Source of the DNA: Luteimonas deserti
Lineage (GTDB): Bacteria > Pseudomonadota > Gammaproteobacteria > Xanthomonadales > Xanthomonadaceae
NCBI RefSeq assembly: GCF_013425765.1
Contig: NZ_JACCJZ010000010.1
Location: 242,547-306,546, forward strand
Reading direction: 5' to 3'
Length of the DNA stretch: 64,000 bases
Shown: in pieces, positions 20,604 through 30,021 of the stretch
How positions within the stretch are numbered: position 1 is the stretch's first letter
Layout: the number at the start of each line of letters is the position of its first letter
Notes under the pieces: generated by a model
What the model was told of the DNA's origin: nothing
Seen by the model: only the letters and a program-made list of their open reading frames with translations
Database searches by the model: none
Translations under genes and position numbers: made by a program

Positions 20604-22721
20604 TCAGCTCGACAGGTGCTCGATCGCCGCCACGCTGCCGAGGCGCTCCGCCAGCTGCTCGAGCAATGCCAGACGGTTACGGCGCAGGTCCGGATCGTCG
20701 GCATTCACCATCACGCCGTCGAAGAACGCATCCACCTGCGGCCGCAGCCGCGCCAGATGGGTCAGCGCCGACACGTAATCGCCGTGCGCGAGGGCGTGAC
20801 CGGTCTCGGCATGCACCACCTCCACGGCTTCGGCCAGCGCGGCCTCGGCCGGCTCGCGCAGCAGCGCCGGATCGACGGTGGCCGGGATCTCGATGTCGGC
20901 CTTGCGCAGGATGTTGCGGATGCGCTTGTCGGCGGCGGCGAGCGCTGCGGCTTCGGGCAGTGCGGCGAAGGTGCCGATGGCGTCGATGCGGCGGTCGAGG
21001 TCGTACAGCGACTTCGGCCGCAGCGCGGCGACGGCGTTGAACTGCTGCACGGTCGCGCCCTTGTCGGCGTAGTAGCCCTTCAGGCGGTCGAGGATGAAGT
21101 CGTAGAGTTCGCCGCGGTCAGCGAACGCGCTCGCGCCGTCCTTGCCCGTGGGCAGTGCGCCGACGCGGTCGATCGCGCTGGCCAGCAGTGCCTGCAGATC
21201 CAGATCGAACCCACTCTCGATCAACGTCCGCGCCAAGCCGAGCGCATTGCGCCGCAGCGCGAATGCATCCTTGTTGCCGGTCGGCTTGAGGCCCGCCGCG
21301 AAACCGCCGGCCAGGGTGTCGAGGCGCTCGGCGATCGCCAGCACCTTGCCCAGCGGCGACAGCGCGATGTCGTCGCCGGCGAAGCGCGGCTGCCAGGCCT
21401 CGTCGAGTGCGTTCGCCAGCGATGTGCGCTCGTCGTCGGACAGGCCGGCCAGCGCCACGTCGTGCTTCGCGTAGTAACGCCCGGCGATGCCCTGCAGCTC
21501 CGGAAACTCGTTGACCATGCGCGACTGCAGATCGGCCTTCGACAGCAATGCGGCGCGCTTCGCGAGAGTGGCATCCACACCGACCTGCGGCGCGATGATT
21601 TCGGCGAGCGCAGCGACGCGCGTGGCCTTGTCGGCGACGCTGCCCAGCTTGGCCTGGTAGGTCACGGTCTTCAGCCCGTCGTTCATCGCCGACAGGCCCT
21701 GCTTGAGGTCCTCGTCGAAGAAGAATTTGGCGTCGGCGAAGCGCGGACGGATCACGCGTTCGTAGCCCTTGGCGACCTCGGCCGGATCCTTGGATTCGAT
21801 GTTGGCGATCGCGATGAAGTGCTCGGTGAGCCGGCCATCGCGCAGCACGGGGAAGAATTTCTGGTTCGCCTCCATGGTGGCGATCAACGCCTCCTGCGGC
21901 ACGGCGAGGAACTCGGCCTCGAAGGCGCAGGCGATCGCGCTGGGCCATTCGACCAGGCAGTTCACCTGTTCGAGATTGTCGCTCTCGATGCGCGCATCGC
22001 CGCCCGCGTGGCGCGCCGCGCCTTCGACGGCGGTGACGATCGCCGCGCGCCGCGCGTCGGCGTCGACCAGCACCTTCGCGCCGCGCATGGCGTCGACGTA
22101 GTCGCCCGGCGCGGCGATCTCGACGGCGCGGTCGTGCATGAACCGATGGCCGCGGCTCGTGCGGCCGCTGCGCACGCCGAACAGCTCGGCGTCGACGACG
22201 CCCTCACCGTGCAGCAGCACCAGCCAGTGCACCGGCCGTGCGAACGCATAGGCATGCGCGCCCCAGCGCATCGGCTTCGGGATCGGCATCGCCGCGATCG
22301 CCTCGCGCAGCACGTCCGGCAGCAGCGCCGCGGTCGTCGCGCCCGGCGTCACCGCGCGATGCACGAAGCGCTCGCCCTTGGCGTCACGGGTCTTCTCGAG
22401 CGCGGTCCACTCGATGCCGGCCTTCGCGGCGAAGCCCTGCAGCGCCTTCGTCGGATTGCCGTCGGCATCGAGCGCGATGTTGAGATACGGGCCCAGCACT
22501 TCCGAACGCTGTTCGGGCTGTTCGGTCGCCACGCCCGGCAGCAGCACCGCGAGGCGGCGCGGCGTGTACAGCGGCTTCGCCTCGCCGCGGTCGACGGCGA
22601 CGCCGCGCTTGTCGAGCGCCGCGAGCACGCCGTCGAACAACGCCTGCGCCAGACCGGGCAGGGCCTTGACCGGCAGTTCTTCGGTGCCGAGTTCGATCAG
22701 CAGGGGCAGTGAGGCGGTCAT
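20604..22721 (-). CDS. glyS: glycyl-tRNA synthetase beta subunit
   Basis: GlyS is the large subunit of the heterotetrameric bacterial GlyRS that charges tRNA-Gly. The 705-residue protein opens with [22 protein letters not shown], the family N-terminus, and carries [16 protein letters not shown] and [10 protein letters not shown] in the central region. The C-terminal helical anticodon-binding region contains [18 protein letters not shown]. The ATG at 22721 overlaps the stop of the small membrane gene by 4 bp, so the subunits are made from one transcript. Confidence 0.97.
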   Translation of the reverse strand: MTASLPLLIELGTEELPVKALPGLAQALFDGVLAALDKRGVAVDRGEAKPLYTPRRLAVLLPGVATEQPEQRSEVLGPYLNIALDADGNPTKALQGFAAKAGIEWTALEKTRDAKGERFVHRAVTPGATTAALLPDVLREAIAAMPIPKPMRWGAHAYAFARPVHWLVLLHGEGVVDAELFGVRSGRTSRGHRFMHDRAVEIAAPGDYVDAMRGAKVLVDADARRAAIVTAVEGAARHAGGDARIESDNLEQVNCLVEWPSAIACAFEAEFLAVPQEALIATMEANQKFFPVLRDGRLTEHFIAIANIESKDPAEVAKGYERVIRPRFADAKFFFDEDLKQGLSAMNDGLKTVTYQAKLGSVADKATRVAALAEIIAPQVGVDATLAKRAALLSKADLQSRMVNEFPELQGIAGRYYAKHDVALAGLSDDERTSLANALDEAWQPRFAGDDIALSPLGKVLAIAERLDTLAGGFAAGLKPTGNKDAFALRRNALGLARTLIESGFDLDLQALLASAIDRVGALPTGKDGASAFADRGELYDFILDRLKGYYADKGATVQQFNAVAALRPKSLYDLDRRIDAIGTFAALPEAAALAAADKRIRNILRKADIEIPATVDPALLREPAEAALAEAVEVVHAETGHALAHGDYVSALTHLARLRPQVDAFFDGVMVNADDPDLRRNRLALLEQLAERLGSVAAIEHLSS

Positions 22722-22963
22722 GGCAGGTCGTTCCGGATCGAAAGATGCTGGCCGAGGTCCTCGCCAGTCGGGATGTCGCGGCGTCCGCGTTCGCCGTTGA
22801 GCATCAGCAGCACGACGCCGGCGACGGGCATCAGGATCAGTCCGAAGAAGAACCAGAGCCAGGGATTGCGCCGTGTCTGCTGGGCCCAGTACGCGGCGAA
22901 GAACGCGAACGCGGCGGGCGCGGTGAACAGGAGGATGACGAACCCGCCCAGCGTCTCGGTCAT
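22718..22963 (-). CDS. 81-residue two-span membrane protein between glyQ and glyS
   Basis: The protein has two hydrophobic segments ([20 protein letters not shown], residues ~6-25, and [21 protein letters not shown], ~35-55), joined by a short basic loop (QTRRNP), and a polar tail. It overlaps glyQ upstream and glyS downstream, each by an ATGA, so it is translated between the two synthetase subunits. I do not recognise a named family. Its conserved-looking position suggests a real gene rather than a chance frame; function unknown. Confidence 0.72.
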   Translation of the reverse strand: MTETLGGFVILLFTAPAAFAFFAAYWAQQTRRNPWLWFFFGLILMPVAGVVLLMLNGERGRRDIPTGEDLGQHLSIRNDLP

Positions 22964-23868
22964 GCCGCTTCACCGGCGCGCTTGAGCCCCGGAAACCCCA
23001 GCGCCTCGCGCTGCGCGGCATAGGCGTTCGCCACTGCCTGGGCCAGCGTGCGCACGCGCAGGATGTAGCGCTGGCGCTCGGTCACGCTGATCGCGCGGCG
23101 CGCGTCGAGCAGATTGAAGCTGTGGCTTGCCTTGCACACCTGCTCATAGGCCGGCAGCGGAAGGCCCAGCTCGACCAGCTTCAGCGCCTCGGTCTCACAG
23201 GCATCGAAACGATGGAACAGCTCGGCGACATCGGCGTGTTCGAAGTTGTACGCGCTCTGCTCCACCTCGTTCTGGTGGTAGACGTCGCGGTAGGTCACTG
23301 GCGTGCCGTCGGGGCCGTGGGTCCAGACGATGTCGAACACGTTGTCGACGTTCTGCAGGTACATGCACAGGCGTTCGAGACCGTAAGTGATCTCGCCGAG
23401 CACCGGCTTGCACTCCAGGCCACCGGCCTGCTGGAAGTACGTGAACTGCGTGACCTCCATGCCGTTGAGCCAGACTTCCCAGCCCAGGCCCCAGGCGCCG
23501 AGCGTCGGCGATTCCCAGTTGTCCTCGACCAGGCGCAGGTCGTGCACCTCGGGGTCGATGCCGAGTTCCTTCAACGAGTCGAAATACAGTTCGACGATGT
23601 TGTCGGGGTTCGGCTTCATCGCCACCTGGTACTGGTAGTAGCGCTGCAGGCGGTTGGGGTTGTCGCCGTAGCGGCCGTCGGTCGGGCGGCGGCAGGGCTG
23701 CACGTAGGCCGCATTCCACGGCTCGGGGCCGAGCGCGCGCAGGAAGGTCGCCGGGTGGAAGGTGCCCGCGCCGACCTCGAGGTCGAGCGGCTGGATCAGC
23801 ACGCAGCCCTGCTTCGCCCAGTAGGCGTTGAGCGTCTGGATCAGCTGCTGGAACGTCGGTCCGGTCAT
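22960..23868 (-). CDS. glyQ: glycyl-tRNA synthetase alpha subunit
   Basis: GlyQ is the class II catalytic subunit of GlyRS, forming glycyl-adenylate. The 302-residue sequence has the full family pattern: [20 protein letters not shown] at the N-terminus, [39 protein letters not shown] (motif 2 region) and [17 protein letters not shown]. It is the first gene of a likely glyQ / membrane gene / glyS / tamA / tamB transcript and is preceded by a promoter-like sequence with a short leader. Confidence 0.97.
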   Translation of the reverse strand: MTGPTFQQLIQTLNAYWAKQGCVLIQPLDLEVGAGTFHPATFLRALGPEPWNAAYVQPCRRPTDGRYGDNPNRLQRYYQYQVAMKPNPDNIVELYFDSLKELGIDPEVHDLRLVEDNWESPTLGAWGLGWEVWLNGMEVTQFTYFQQAGGLECKPVLGEITYGLERLCMYLQNVDNVFDIVWTHGPDGTPVTYRDVYHQNEVEQSAYNFEHADVAELFHRFDACETEALKLVELGLPLPAYEQVCKASHSFNLLDARRAISVTERQRYILRVRTLAQAVANAYAAQREALGFPGLKRAGEAA

Positions 23869-23897
23869 CGGAAAAAGCGCGTCTGCGGCGGCGCGCT

Positions 23898-23903
23898 AGT
23901 ATA
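23898..23903 (-). promoter_or_regulatory. putative -10 element of the glyQ operon
   Basis: On the minus strand this reads TATACT (five of six matches to TATAAT), 29 bases before the glyQ ATG at 23868. That allows a leader of about 22 nt. No good -35 hexamer is visible 16-18 bases upstream, so the element may depend on an activator or be coincidental. Confidence 0.4.
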
Positions 23904-23962
23904 GCGGTCCACGCGATGCCCCCCGCCGCGCAGCGCGCTGCGCCCGACATGGAGAAGCCGGC

Positions 23963-25786
23963 TTGAACGAACCGCGCGCGTCGTCGTCAGTCCCCGCGCA
24001 CCGGCCAGCGGGCACGCCGTCGCGGTTGTCGCCGGGGCGTCTGGGCCTGTTGCAGGTGATCGATGCGCTGGTGACCGACGGCCTGCTCTCGCAGATCGAC
24101 GCCGAGCGCGCGCGCGTCGGCGGTCGTGCCACACGCGGCCTCGATGCGGTGCATCCGCTGGTGCTGCTGGCCAATCTGAAGCTGCCGTCCGCGCTGCGCC
24201 CCGGTACCGATCTGGGACTGGAAACCCTGACCGAATGGCTGGCGCGGGCCAGCGGCCATTCCTACCTGCGCATCGACCCGACCAAGATCGCGGTCGCCGA
24301 CGTCACCGATCTCGTCTCCCACGCCTACGCGCGGCGGCATCGCATCCTGCCGGTGGACGTGACCCCCACCCATGCACGCATCGCCACCAGCGAGCCGATG
24401 GCGCTGGAATGGCTGCCCGATATCCAGCGCCTGCTGCGGCGCGAGATCGATCTGGTCGTCACCAATCCGCTGGATCTGCACCGCTACACGATGGAGTTCT
24501 TCGGCGTCACGCGCTCGGTGCGCGGCGCCAAGGACATGCGCGACGGCACCACCGAGGCGCCGTCGTTCGAACAGCTGGTCGAGCTCGGCCGCTCGGGCGA
24601 CGTCAACGCCGACGACCACCACATCGTCAACGTCGTCGACTGGCTGCTGCAGTACGCCTACGAGCAGCGCGCGTCCGACATCCATCTCGAACCGCGCCGC
24701 GACATCGGCCGCGTGCGCTTCCGCATCGACGGCGTGCTGCACAAGGTGTTCGAGATGCCGCCGCCGGTGATGACCGCGGCGGTGAGCCGCATCAAGGTGC
24801 TGGGCCGCATGGATCTGGCCGAGCGCCGGCGGCCGCAGGACGGCCGCATCAAGACCCGCTCGCCGGGCGGGCGCGAGGTCGAGATGCGCCTGTCGACGAT
24901 GCCGACCGCCTTCGGCGAGAAGGTCGTCATGCGTATCTTCGATCCGGACACCGCGTTCAAGCCGATCGAGCAGCTCGGCTTCGACGCCGGTGAGGCGGCG
25001 GCGTGGAACGACCTGGTGCAGCGCCCGCACGGCATCGTGCTGGTCACCGGCCCGACCGGCTCGGGCAAGACGACGACGCTGTATTCGACGCTGAAGAAGC
25101 TCGCCTCCGACGACGTCAACGTGTGCACGGTCGAAGACCCGATCGAAATGGTGGCGGTCGAGCTCAACCAGATGCAGGTGCACACCGCGATCGACCTGAC
25201 CTTCGCCCAGGGCGTGCGCACGCTGCTGCGTCAGGACCCGGACATCATCATGATCGGCGAGATCCGCGACCTCGACACCGCGCAGATGGCGGTGCAGGCC
25301 TCGCTGACCGGCCATCTGGTGCTGTCGACGCTGCACACCAACGATGCCCCGGCCGCCATTACCCGGCTGCTCGATCTCGGCCTGCCGCATTACCTGATCG
25401 CGTCGACGCTCAACGGCGTCCTCGCCCAGCGTCTGGTGCGCATGCTGTGCACGCACTGCAAGCAGCCCAGGCCCGTGGATCCGGAAGGCTGGCGTGCACT
25501 GGTGGGCCCCGGCAGCGACCTGCCGCCGCCGGTCACCGCCTGCGGCCCGGTGGGTTGCCTCGAGTGCCGCAACACCGGGTATTTCGGTCGCGTCGGTATC
25601 TACGAGCTGATGCCGTTGACCCCGGGCCTGCGGTCGCGCATCCAGCCGGACATGGATCTGGCCGGATTCTCGCGCACCGCGGTCGAGGGCGGCCTGCGCA
25701 CGTTGCGCATGGCCGGCGCCGAAAAGGTGGCCCAGGGCGTCACCACGGTGGAAGAGGTGATGACGGTGCTGCCGCCGCGCGAGTGA
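23963..25786 (+). CDS. GspE/PilB-family secretion ATPase
   Basis: This AAA-type ATPase would power a type II secretion or type IV pilus machine from the cytoplasmic face. The 607-residue protein has an N1E-like N-terminal domain, the conserved SDIHLEPR segment, Walker A GPTGSGKTTTLY (~residues 360-371), an Asp box with TVEDPIE, Walker B DIIMIGEIRD, and a tetracysteine zinc motif (CTHC near 495, CLEC near 533). Translation appears to start at TTG 23963, with GGAG 8 bases upstream; the nearby ATG at 23949 hits a stop after five codons. No other secretion genes adjoin it, so its partner system is not identified. Confidence 0.9.
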   Translation: MNEPRASSSVPAHRPAGTPSRLSPGRLGLLQVIDALVTDGLLSQIDAERARVGGRATRGLDAVHPLVLLANLKLPSALRPGTDLGLETLTEWLARASGHSYLRIDPTKIAVADVTDLVSHAYARRHRILPVDVTPTHARIATSEPMALEWLPDIQRLLRREIDLVVTNPLDLHRYTMEFFGVTRSVRGAKDMRDGTTEAPSFEQLVELGRSGDVNADDHHIVNVVDWLLQYAYEQRASDIHLEPRRDIGRVRFRIDGVLHKVFEMPPPVMTAAVSRIKVLGRMDLAERRRPQDGRIKTRSPGGREVEMRLSTMPTAFGEKVVMRIFDPDTAFKPIEQLGFDAGEAAAWNDLVQRPHGIVLVTGPTGSGKTTTLYSTLKKLASDDVNVCTVEDPIEMVAVELNQMQVHTAIDLTFAQGVRTLLRQDPDIIMIGEIRDLDTAQMAVQASLTGHLVLSTLHTNDAPAAITRLLDLGLPHYLIASTLNGVLAQRLVRMLCTHCKQPRPVDPEGWRALVGPGSDLPPPVTACGPVGCLECRNTGYFGRVGIYELMPLTPGLRSRIQPDMDLAGFSRTAVEGGLRTLRMAGAEKVAQGVTTVEEVMTVLPPRE

Positions 25787-25973
25787 CGCGACACGGCGGC
25801 CTGCATGCCCGACCGGCATCGCATGCGCTTCGCCGGACGCGCGGCAGGCCCATGCCGTGGAGACACCGGCATCGCCCCTGCGACGCTGGCGGCCCGGCAC
25901 CGGCCCTCGGCGGCGCCCACGCCAGGCCGGAACCGTCGATACTCGGCGTCCCGTTCCATCAGCGCAGTCGCCC

Positions 25974-26705
25974 ATGCCGCACCCCCGCCCGTTCCTGATC
26001 GTCGAAACCGGCCAGCCGCTGCCGTCAATGCGGCGCTACGGCGGATTTCCGCACTGGATCCGGGTGGCGGCCGGGCTGGGCGAGCGCGCGGTGGAGGTGG
26101 TGGACGTCGAGCGCGGCGGCGTGTTGCCCGCGGCCGGGGACTACGCGGGCATCATCGTCACCGGCTCCGGTGCCATGGTCACCGATCGTCTGGACTGGAG
26201 CGAGCGCAGCGCGGTCTGGCTCGGCGGGGCCGCGCGGGCCGGCGCGCCGGTGTTCGGCATCTGCTACGGCCACCAGCTGCTCGCGCATGCGCTGGGGGGC
26301 GAGGTCGGCGACAACCCCTGCGGCCGCGAAATGGGCAGCTTCGAGATCGAGACCACGCCCGAAGCTGCGGACGATGCGCTGTTCGCGCCGTCGGGCGCGG
26401 GCTTCATCGCCCAGACCACCCATCTGCAGAGCGTGCTGCGCCCACCCGCGGGTGCCACCGTACTCGCGCGCTCGGCGCTCGAGCCCAATCACGCCTTCCG
26501 CTGGGGCGATCGGGCCTGGGGTGTGCAGTTCCACCCCGAATTCAGCACCACCCACATGCGCGGCTACATTCGCGGCCGTTCGGGCCCGCTGTACCAGGAA
26601 GGCCTCGACCCCGTGGCGCTGGTGGCCGGCGTACGCGCCGCGCCCGAGGCCCGGGCGGTGCTGCAGCGCTTCGTGCGTGTGGCCGAGGCGCTGCCGCGCG
26701 ACTGA
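25974..26705 (+). CDS. class I glutamine amidotransferase domain protein
   Basis: The 243-residue protein has the GATase1 triad: nucleophile Cys in GICYGHQLLAHALGG (~residue 97), and His and Glu in VQFHPEFS (~residues 181-184). The oxyanion-type glycine motif ITGSGAMV lies near 60. It resembles stand-alone GuaA-like amidotransferases (YfeJ type) that hydrolyse glutamine or gamma-glutamyl compounds. There is no synthetase partner next door, so the acceptor is unknown. The ATG at 25974 (MPHPRPFLIVETG) starts the first beta strand; longer starts add low-complexity sequence. Confidence 0.85.
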   Translation: MPHPRPFLIVETGQPLPSMRRYGGFPHWIRVAAGLGERAVEVVDVERGGVLPAAGDYAGIIVTGSGAMVTDRLDWSERSAVWLGGAARAGAPVFGICYGHQLLAHALGGEVGDNPCGREMGSFEIETTPEAADDALFAPSGAGFIAQTTHLQSVLRPPAGATVLARSALEPNHAFRWGDRAWGVQFHPEFSTTHMRGYIRGRSGPLYQEGLDPVALVAGVRAAPEARAVLQRFVRVAEALPRD

Positions 26706-26840
26706 GGATCAGGGTGGCGCCCGGGAGCGCGGCGTGGTCCTGCATGTCCGGAGCGCCGTTCGTTCCCGCGCGGATTCGCCGTGCAGTACGATGACGCCCG
26801 CGCGGCGCGTGGTCCGTGCGCACTTGACTGGAACTCTGGG

Positions 26841-27773
26841 ATGACGATTCGGAACGTAGGGGCCGGCCATGGCTGGACGTGGCTGGTGCAGGCGGTCAAC
26901 GTGGGCCGCGGCAATCCCCGCGCGGTGTACGGCGCGATCGCGATCGTCTCGCTGCTGGCGCTGCTGCCCAGTCTGGTCCAGGTGGTGATGCAGACCGCGT
27001 TCGGCTTCGACGCCCAGACCCAGCTCGCGGTCATCGGTGCGACCTCGCTGGTGTCGATCCTGGTCTATCCCTTGCTGATCGGCGGCGTGCTGCGGGTGAT
27101 CGACGCGGTCGAACGCGGCCGGCCGGCGCGCGCGGCCGACGTGTTCCGCACCTTCTCGGCCGAGGGCGGCGCCGGGCGTCTGGTCGGCTTCGGCGTGCTG
27201 ATGGGCGCGCTCTACATCCTCACCTTCTATGCGCTGGTCAGCCTGTTCGGCGAAGGCGTACCCGAGTGGTATCTCGAAGTGATGACGCTCTCCCAGGAAA
27301 TGGGCAACGCGGGCGCGTCGCCGGCGACGCCGCCGGAGCTGCCCATGCCGCCCGCAGGGATCGGCCTGCTGATGGCACTCGGCCTGATGTTCGGCATCTA
27401 CTACGCCACCGTCTACGCCATCGGCCTGGGCCAGGTGGCCCTGGGCGGACGCCGGGTCACCGCGGCGCTGCGAGACGGTCTGGTCGGCGCGCTGCGCAAC
27501 GTGCTACCGGTGATGGTGGTCGCGGCGATCGCGATGGCCGGCGTGTTCGCCCTGATGCTGGTGTTCGGCATCCTGGTCGTGATGATCACGGTGGTCGCGA
27601 GCCTGGTGCATCCGGCATTGGCCGGCGTGTTGCTGCTGCCGCTGTATCTGGCACTGCTGCTGGTGCTCTACATCGTGATGTTCGGTGTGATGTACGCGAT
27701 GTGGCGCGACATCTGCGCCCCCCCTGGCGACGAGGCGGGCACGCCCCCCATGTCCGGCCAGATCGAACTCTGA
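26841..27773 (+). CDS. polytopic membrane protein, BPSS1780-like
   Basis: The 310-residue protein has a short N-terminal polar stretch (GHGWTWLVQA) and about six hydrophobic segments: AVYGAIAIVSLLALLPSLV, LVSILVYPLLIGGVLRVI, GFGVLMGALYILTFYALVSL, IGLLMALGLMFGIYYATVY, VMVVAAIAMAGVFALMLVF and LLLPLYLALLLVLYIVMFG. The pattern, including a cytosolic VIDAVERGRPARAADVF loop, matches BPSS1780-family proteins of unknown function. Convergent with the RDD gene 16 bp away. The ATG at 26841 follows a GG-rich stretch (CTGGG). Confidence 0.75.
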   Translation: MTIRNVGAGHGWTWLVQAVNVGRGNPRAVYGAIAIVSLLALLPSLVQVVMQTAFGFDAQTQLAVIGATSLVSILVYPLLIGGVLRVIDAVERGRPARAADVFRTFSAEGGAGRLVGFGVLMGALYILTFYALVSLFGEGVPEWYLEVMTLSQEMGNAGASPATPPELPMPPAGIGLLMALGLMFGIYYATVYAIGLGQVALGGRRVTAALRDGLVGALRNVLPVMVVAAIAMAGVFALMLVFGILVVMITVVASLVHPALAGVLLLPLYLALLLVLYIVMFGVMYAMWRDICAPPGDEAGTPPMSGQIEL

Positions 27774-27789
27774 CCGGCGCGCGCTGCGC

Positions 27790-28494
27790 TCAGCCGAGCA
27801 GCGCGGCGTCCATCGCGGCGCCTAGGCTGCGGTCCACCGCGCGCATCAGCAGCGCCAGGAGCAGGAATGCCGCCGGCAGCTGCAGGGCCAGCCACATTCG
27901 CGCGAGGAGCGGGACCGGACGCGCATCGATCCGCACCACACGCGTACCGGCGATGCGGTCGTGCAGGGCCTGGTGGCGCGGCGGCATGCCGGCGAGCGCG
28001 TGGCCGATGTTGAGACTGAGCCACGAGAGTGCGCCGGCCGCCTGGCGCAAGGCCGCGCGGGCAGGTCCCGGCGCCATGCCGTCGTCGTCGATCACGCGCA
28101 GGCCAAGCAGGCGCTTGCCCGGCGTCGCCTGACGCGCGCTGCCTTCGAACGCGGCGAACCAGGGCAGGGAGAGCAGCGCGAAGACGAGCGTCGGCAGTGC
28201 CACGAGGCCGGTCACGCTGCCCGCGAGCGCCAGCGCGGCGGCGTGCAGCGCGCCGTCGCCGAGCCAGATCTGGACCAGGACGAGCGGCGAGCCGCCTGCC
28301 TCCACTGCCGCCGGCAGCGTGCCGGCCATCGCGGTCGTCAGGGCATCGAGCGCATTCCGGCAGGCCGCGAGGGCGCGTCCCAGAAACCCGTGCAGCAGCG
28401 CGATCACGAGCAGGGCGATCACGGCCGCATCCAGCGACCAGGCCGCATAGCGCAGCGCCAGCGGCGCCGGCACGGGCATGCCGCGCGCGCTCAT
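27790..28494 (-). CDS. RDD-family membrane protein
   Basis: The 234-residue protein shows the RDD domain layout. The N-terminal RYAAWSLDAAVI segment carries the conserved Arg and Asp, followed by a long central hydrophobic hairpin. Then comes GKRLLGLRVIDDDG, and a late segment with Arg/Asp-rich HQALHDRIAGTRVV. RDD proteins are often implicated in ion transport or stress, but no substrate is indicated here. The start (ATG 28494) overlaps the tatC stop by 4 bp, making it a likely fourth gene of the tat operon. Confidence 0.83.
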   Translation of the reverse strand: MSARGMPVPAPLALRYAAWSLDAAVIALLVIALLHGFLGRALAACRNALDALTTAMAGTLPAAVEAGGSPLVLVQIWLGDGALHAAALALAGSVTGLVALPTLVFALLSLPWFAAFEGSARQATPGKRLLGLRVIDDDGMAPGPARAALRQAAGALSWLSLNIGHALAGMPPRHQALHDRIAGTRVVRIDARPVPLLARMWLALQLPAAFLLLALLMRAVDRSLGAAMDAALLG

Positions 28495-29252
28495 GCCTGT
28501 TCGTCGCGCAGCGGAGCCGGGCGCGGGGCCAGCAGGCGCGCCGCCAGGATGCCCGCCTCGTATAGCAGGCACATCGGCAGCGCGAGCATCAGCTGCGAGA
28601 TCACGTCGGGCGGGGTGATGATCGCCGCGAGCACGAATACGCCGACGATCGCGTAGCCGCGCGCCTCGCGCAGCTGGTCGGTGGTCACCCACCCGAGCAG
28701 CACCAGGATCACCAGCGCCACCGGCAGCTCGAAGCTCAGGCCGAAGGCGAGGAAGATCACCAGCACGAAGTCGAGGTAGGCGTTGATGTCGGTCATCATC
28801 GCCACGCCGTCGGGCGTGACCAGGGTGAGGAAGCGGAACACCGACGGCAGCACGAAGAAGAACGCGAACGCGCAGCCGATGTAGAACAGCGCCACCGCCG
28901 AGGCCAGCAGCGGCAGCGCCAGTCGCTTCTCGCGCTTGTACAGGCCGGGCGCGACGAACGCCCAGGCCTGGTACAGCAGCCACGGCATCGTCGCCACCAG
29001 CGCGGTGAAGAACGCCAGCTTCAGCGGCGCGAAGAAAGGCGACGCGACCTCGATCGCGATCAGATGGGCGCCCTCGGGCAGCTTGTCGAGCAGGGGCTGT
29101 GCCAGCAGGCCGTAGAGCGTATTGGCGAACGGCAGCAGACACAGGAGCACGATGCCCGTACCGGCCAGGCCGCGCATCAGGCGGGTGCGCAGCTCGATCA
29201 GATGATCGATCAGGCTGCCCTCGCCGGTGTCGTCCTCAGCGAGCAGGGCCAT
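28491..29252 (-). CDS. tatC: Sec-independent (twin-arginine) translocase subunit TatC
   Basis: TatC recognises twin-arginine signal peptides and forms the core of the folded-protein export channel. The 253-residue protein has the N-terminal LIDHLIELRTRLMR, the PLLDKLPEGAHLIAIEVASPFFAPLK loop region, and six membrane spans including LVATMPWLLYQAWAFVAPGL and FGLSFELPVALVILVLL with the conserved FELP motif. The ATG at 29252 (MALLAEDD) lies inside the end of tatB (17-bp overlap). Confidence 0.96.
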   Translation of the reverse strand: MALLAEDDTGEGSLIDHLIELRTRLMRGLAGTGIVLLCLLPFANTLYGLLAQPLLDKLPEGAHLIAIEVASPFFAPLKLAFFTALVATMPWLLYQAWAFVAPGLYKREKRLALPLLASAVALFYIGCAFAFFFVLPSVFRFLTLVTPDGVAMMTDINAYLDFVLVIFLAFGLSFELPVALVILVLLGWVTTDQLREARGYAIVGVFVLAAIITPPDVISQLMLALPMCLLYEAGILAARLLAPRPAPLRDEQA

Positions 29253-29703
29253 CGCTGCCGTCCCGGACCGTGGCGTGAGGAATGTCGGCCGTCGCGGCAG
29301 GCCCGTGGACCGGCGGCGTGGTCGGATCGGCCGCGATCGCACCTTCGGGCAACGCCGCCGGCGGCGACGCCTCGGCCGGATCGCCGGGCATGCGCCGGGC
29401 CTCGTCGATCAGCGTGTCGGCTCCGCGGCGGGCCTCGTCGACGCCGTCGACCACCCGCGCACCGGCATCCCGCAGCTGGGTGCCGACATCGGCGATCGAA
29501 CGCTGCGCCTCGCGCATGCTGCGCTTGAGATCCTCGGCGGCCAGCTCACGCTCGAGTTCCGACTTCACCGAATACCACTGCGTGCGCGCGCGGCGCACCC
29601 AGACCCCGGCGAACCGCGCCGCCTTGGGCAGGCGCTCCGGGCCCAGCACCACCAGCGCGATCAACGCCAGGATCAGCAGCTCGCCGGTGCTTATCCCGAA
29701 CAT
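29236..29703 (-). CDS. tatB: twin-arginine translocase subunit TatB
   Basis: TatB works with TatC in the substrate receptor complex. The 155-residue protein has the family N-terminus MFGISTGELLILALIALVVLGPERLP: one membrane helix, then the GPERLP hinge. An amphipathic helix (FAGVWVRRARTQWYSVKSE) and a Pro/Ala-rich tail follow. Gene order tatA-tatB-tatC is canonical; the gene starts 21 bp after tatA and overlaps tatC. Confidence 0.95.
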   Translation of the reverse strand: MFGISTGELLILALIALVVLGPERLPKAARFAGVWVRRARTQWYSVKSELERELAAEDLKRSMREAQRSIADVGTQLRDAGARVVDGVDEARRGADTLIDEARRMPGDPAEASPPAALPEGAIAADPTTPPVHGPAATADIPHATVRDGSDGPAR

Positions 29704-29724
29704 TCCGACGCCCGCACGCGCGCG

Positions 29725-29946
29725 TCAGCGCGAAACGTTGTCGTCGTGGCGCGCGCGGTCGGCCGAGGCCGGATCCTTGGAGCGGTCGTCGAGACGCTCG
29801 GGCGTCTCCTCGTCGTGCATGCCCTTCTTGAAGCCCTTGACCGCCTCGCCGAGATCGCGACCCGCGCCGCGCAGCCGCTTGGTGCCGAACACCAGCAGGA
29901 CGACGAGCAGGACGATGAGCCAATGCCAGATGCTGAAACTGCCCAT
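29725..29946 (-). CDS. tatA: twin-arginine translocase subunit TatA
   Basis: TatA oligomers form the pore or membrane-thinning patch for folded protein export. The 73-residue protein has the single N-terminal helix [20 protein letters not shown] followed by [21 protein letters not shown], the diagnostic amphipathic helix, and a charged tail. First gene of the tatABC operon. Confidence 0.95.
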   Translation of the reverse strand: MGSFSIWHWLIVLLVVLLVFGTKRLRGAGRDLGEAVKGFKKGMHDEETPERLDDRSKDPASADRARHDDNVSR

Positions 29947-30021
29947 GGCAGATACCGGGGAAGAGGTGGACGGCGAGGATACCGCAACCGGCCGCGCGGG
30001 CCGGTCACGAGTGCGCGTCGA

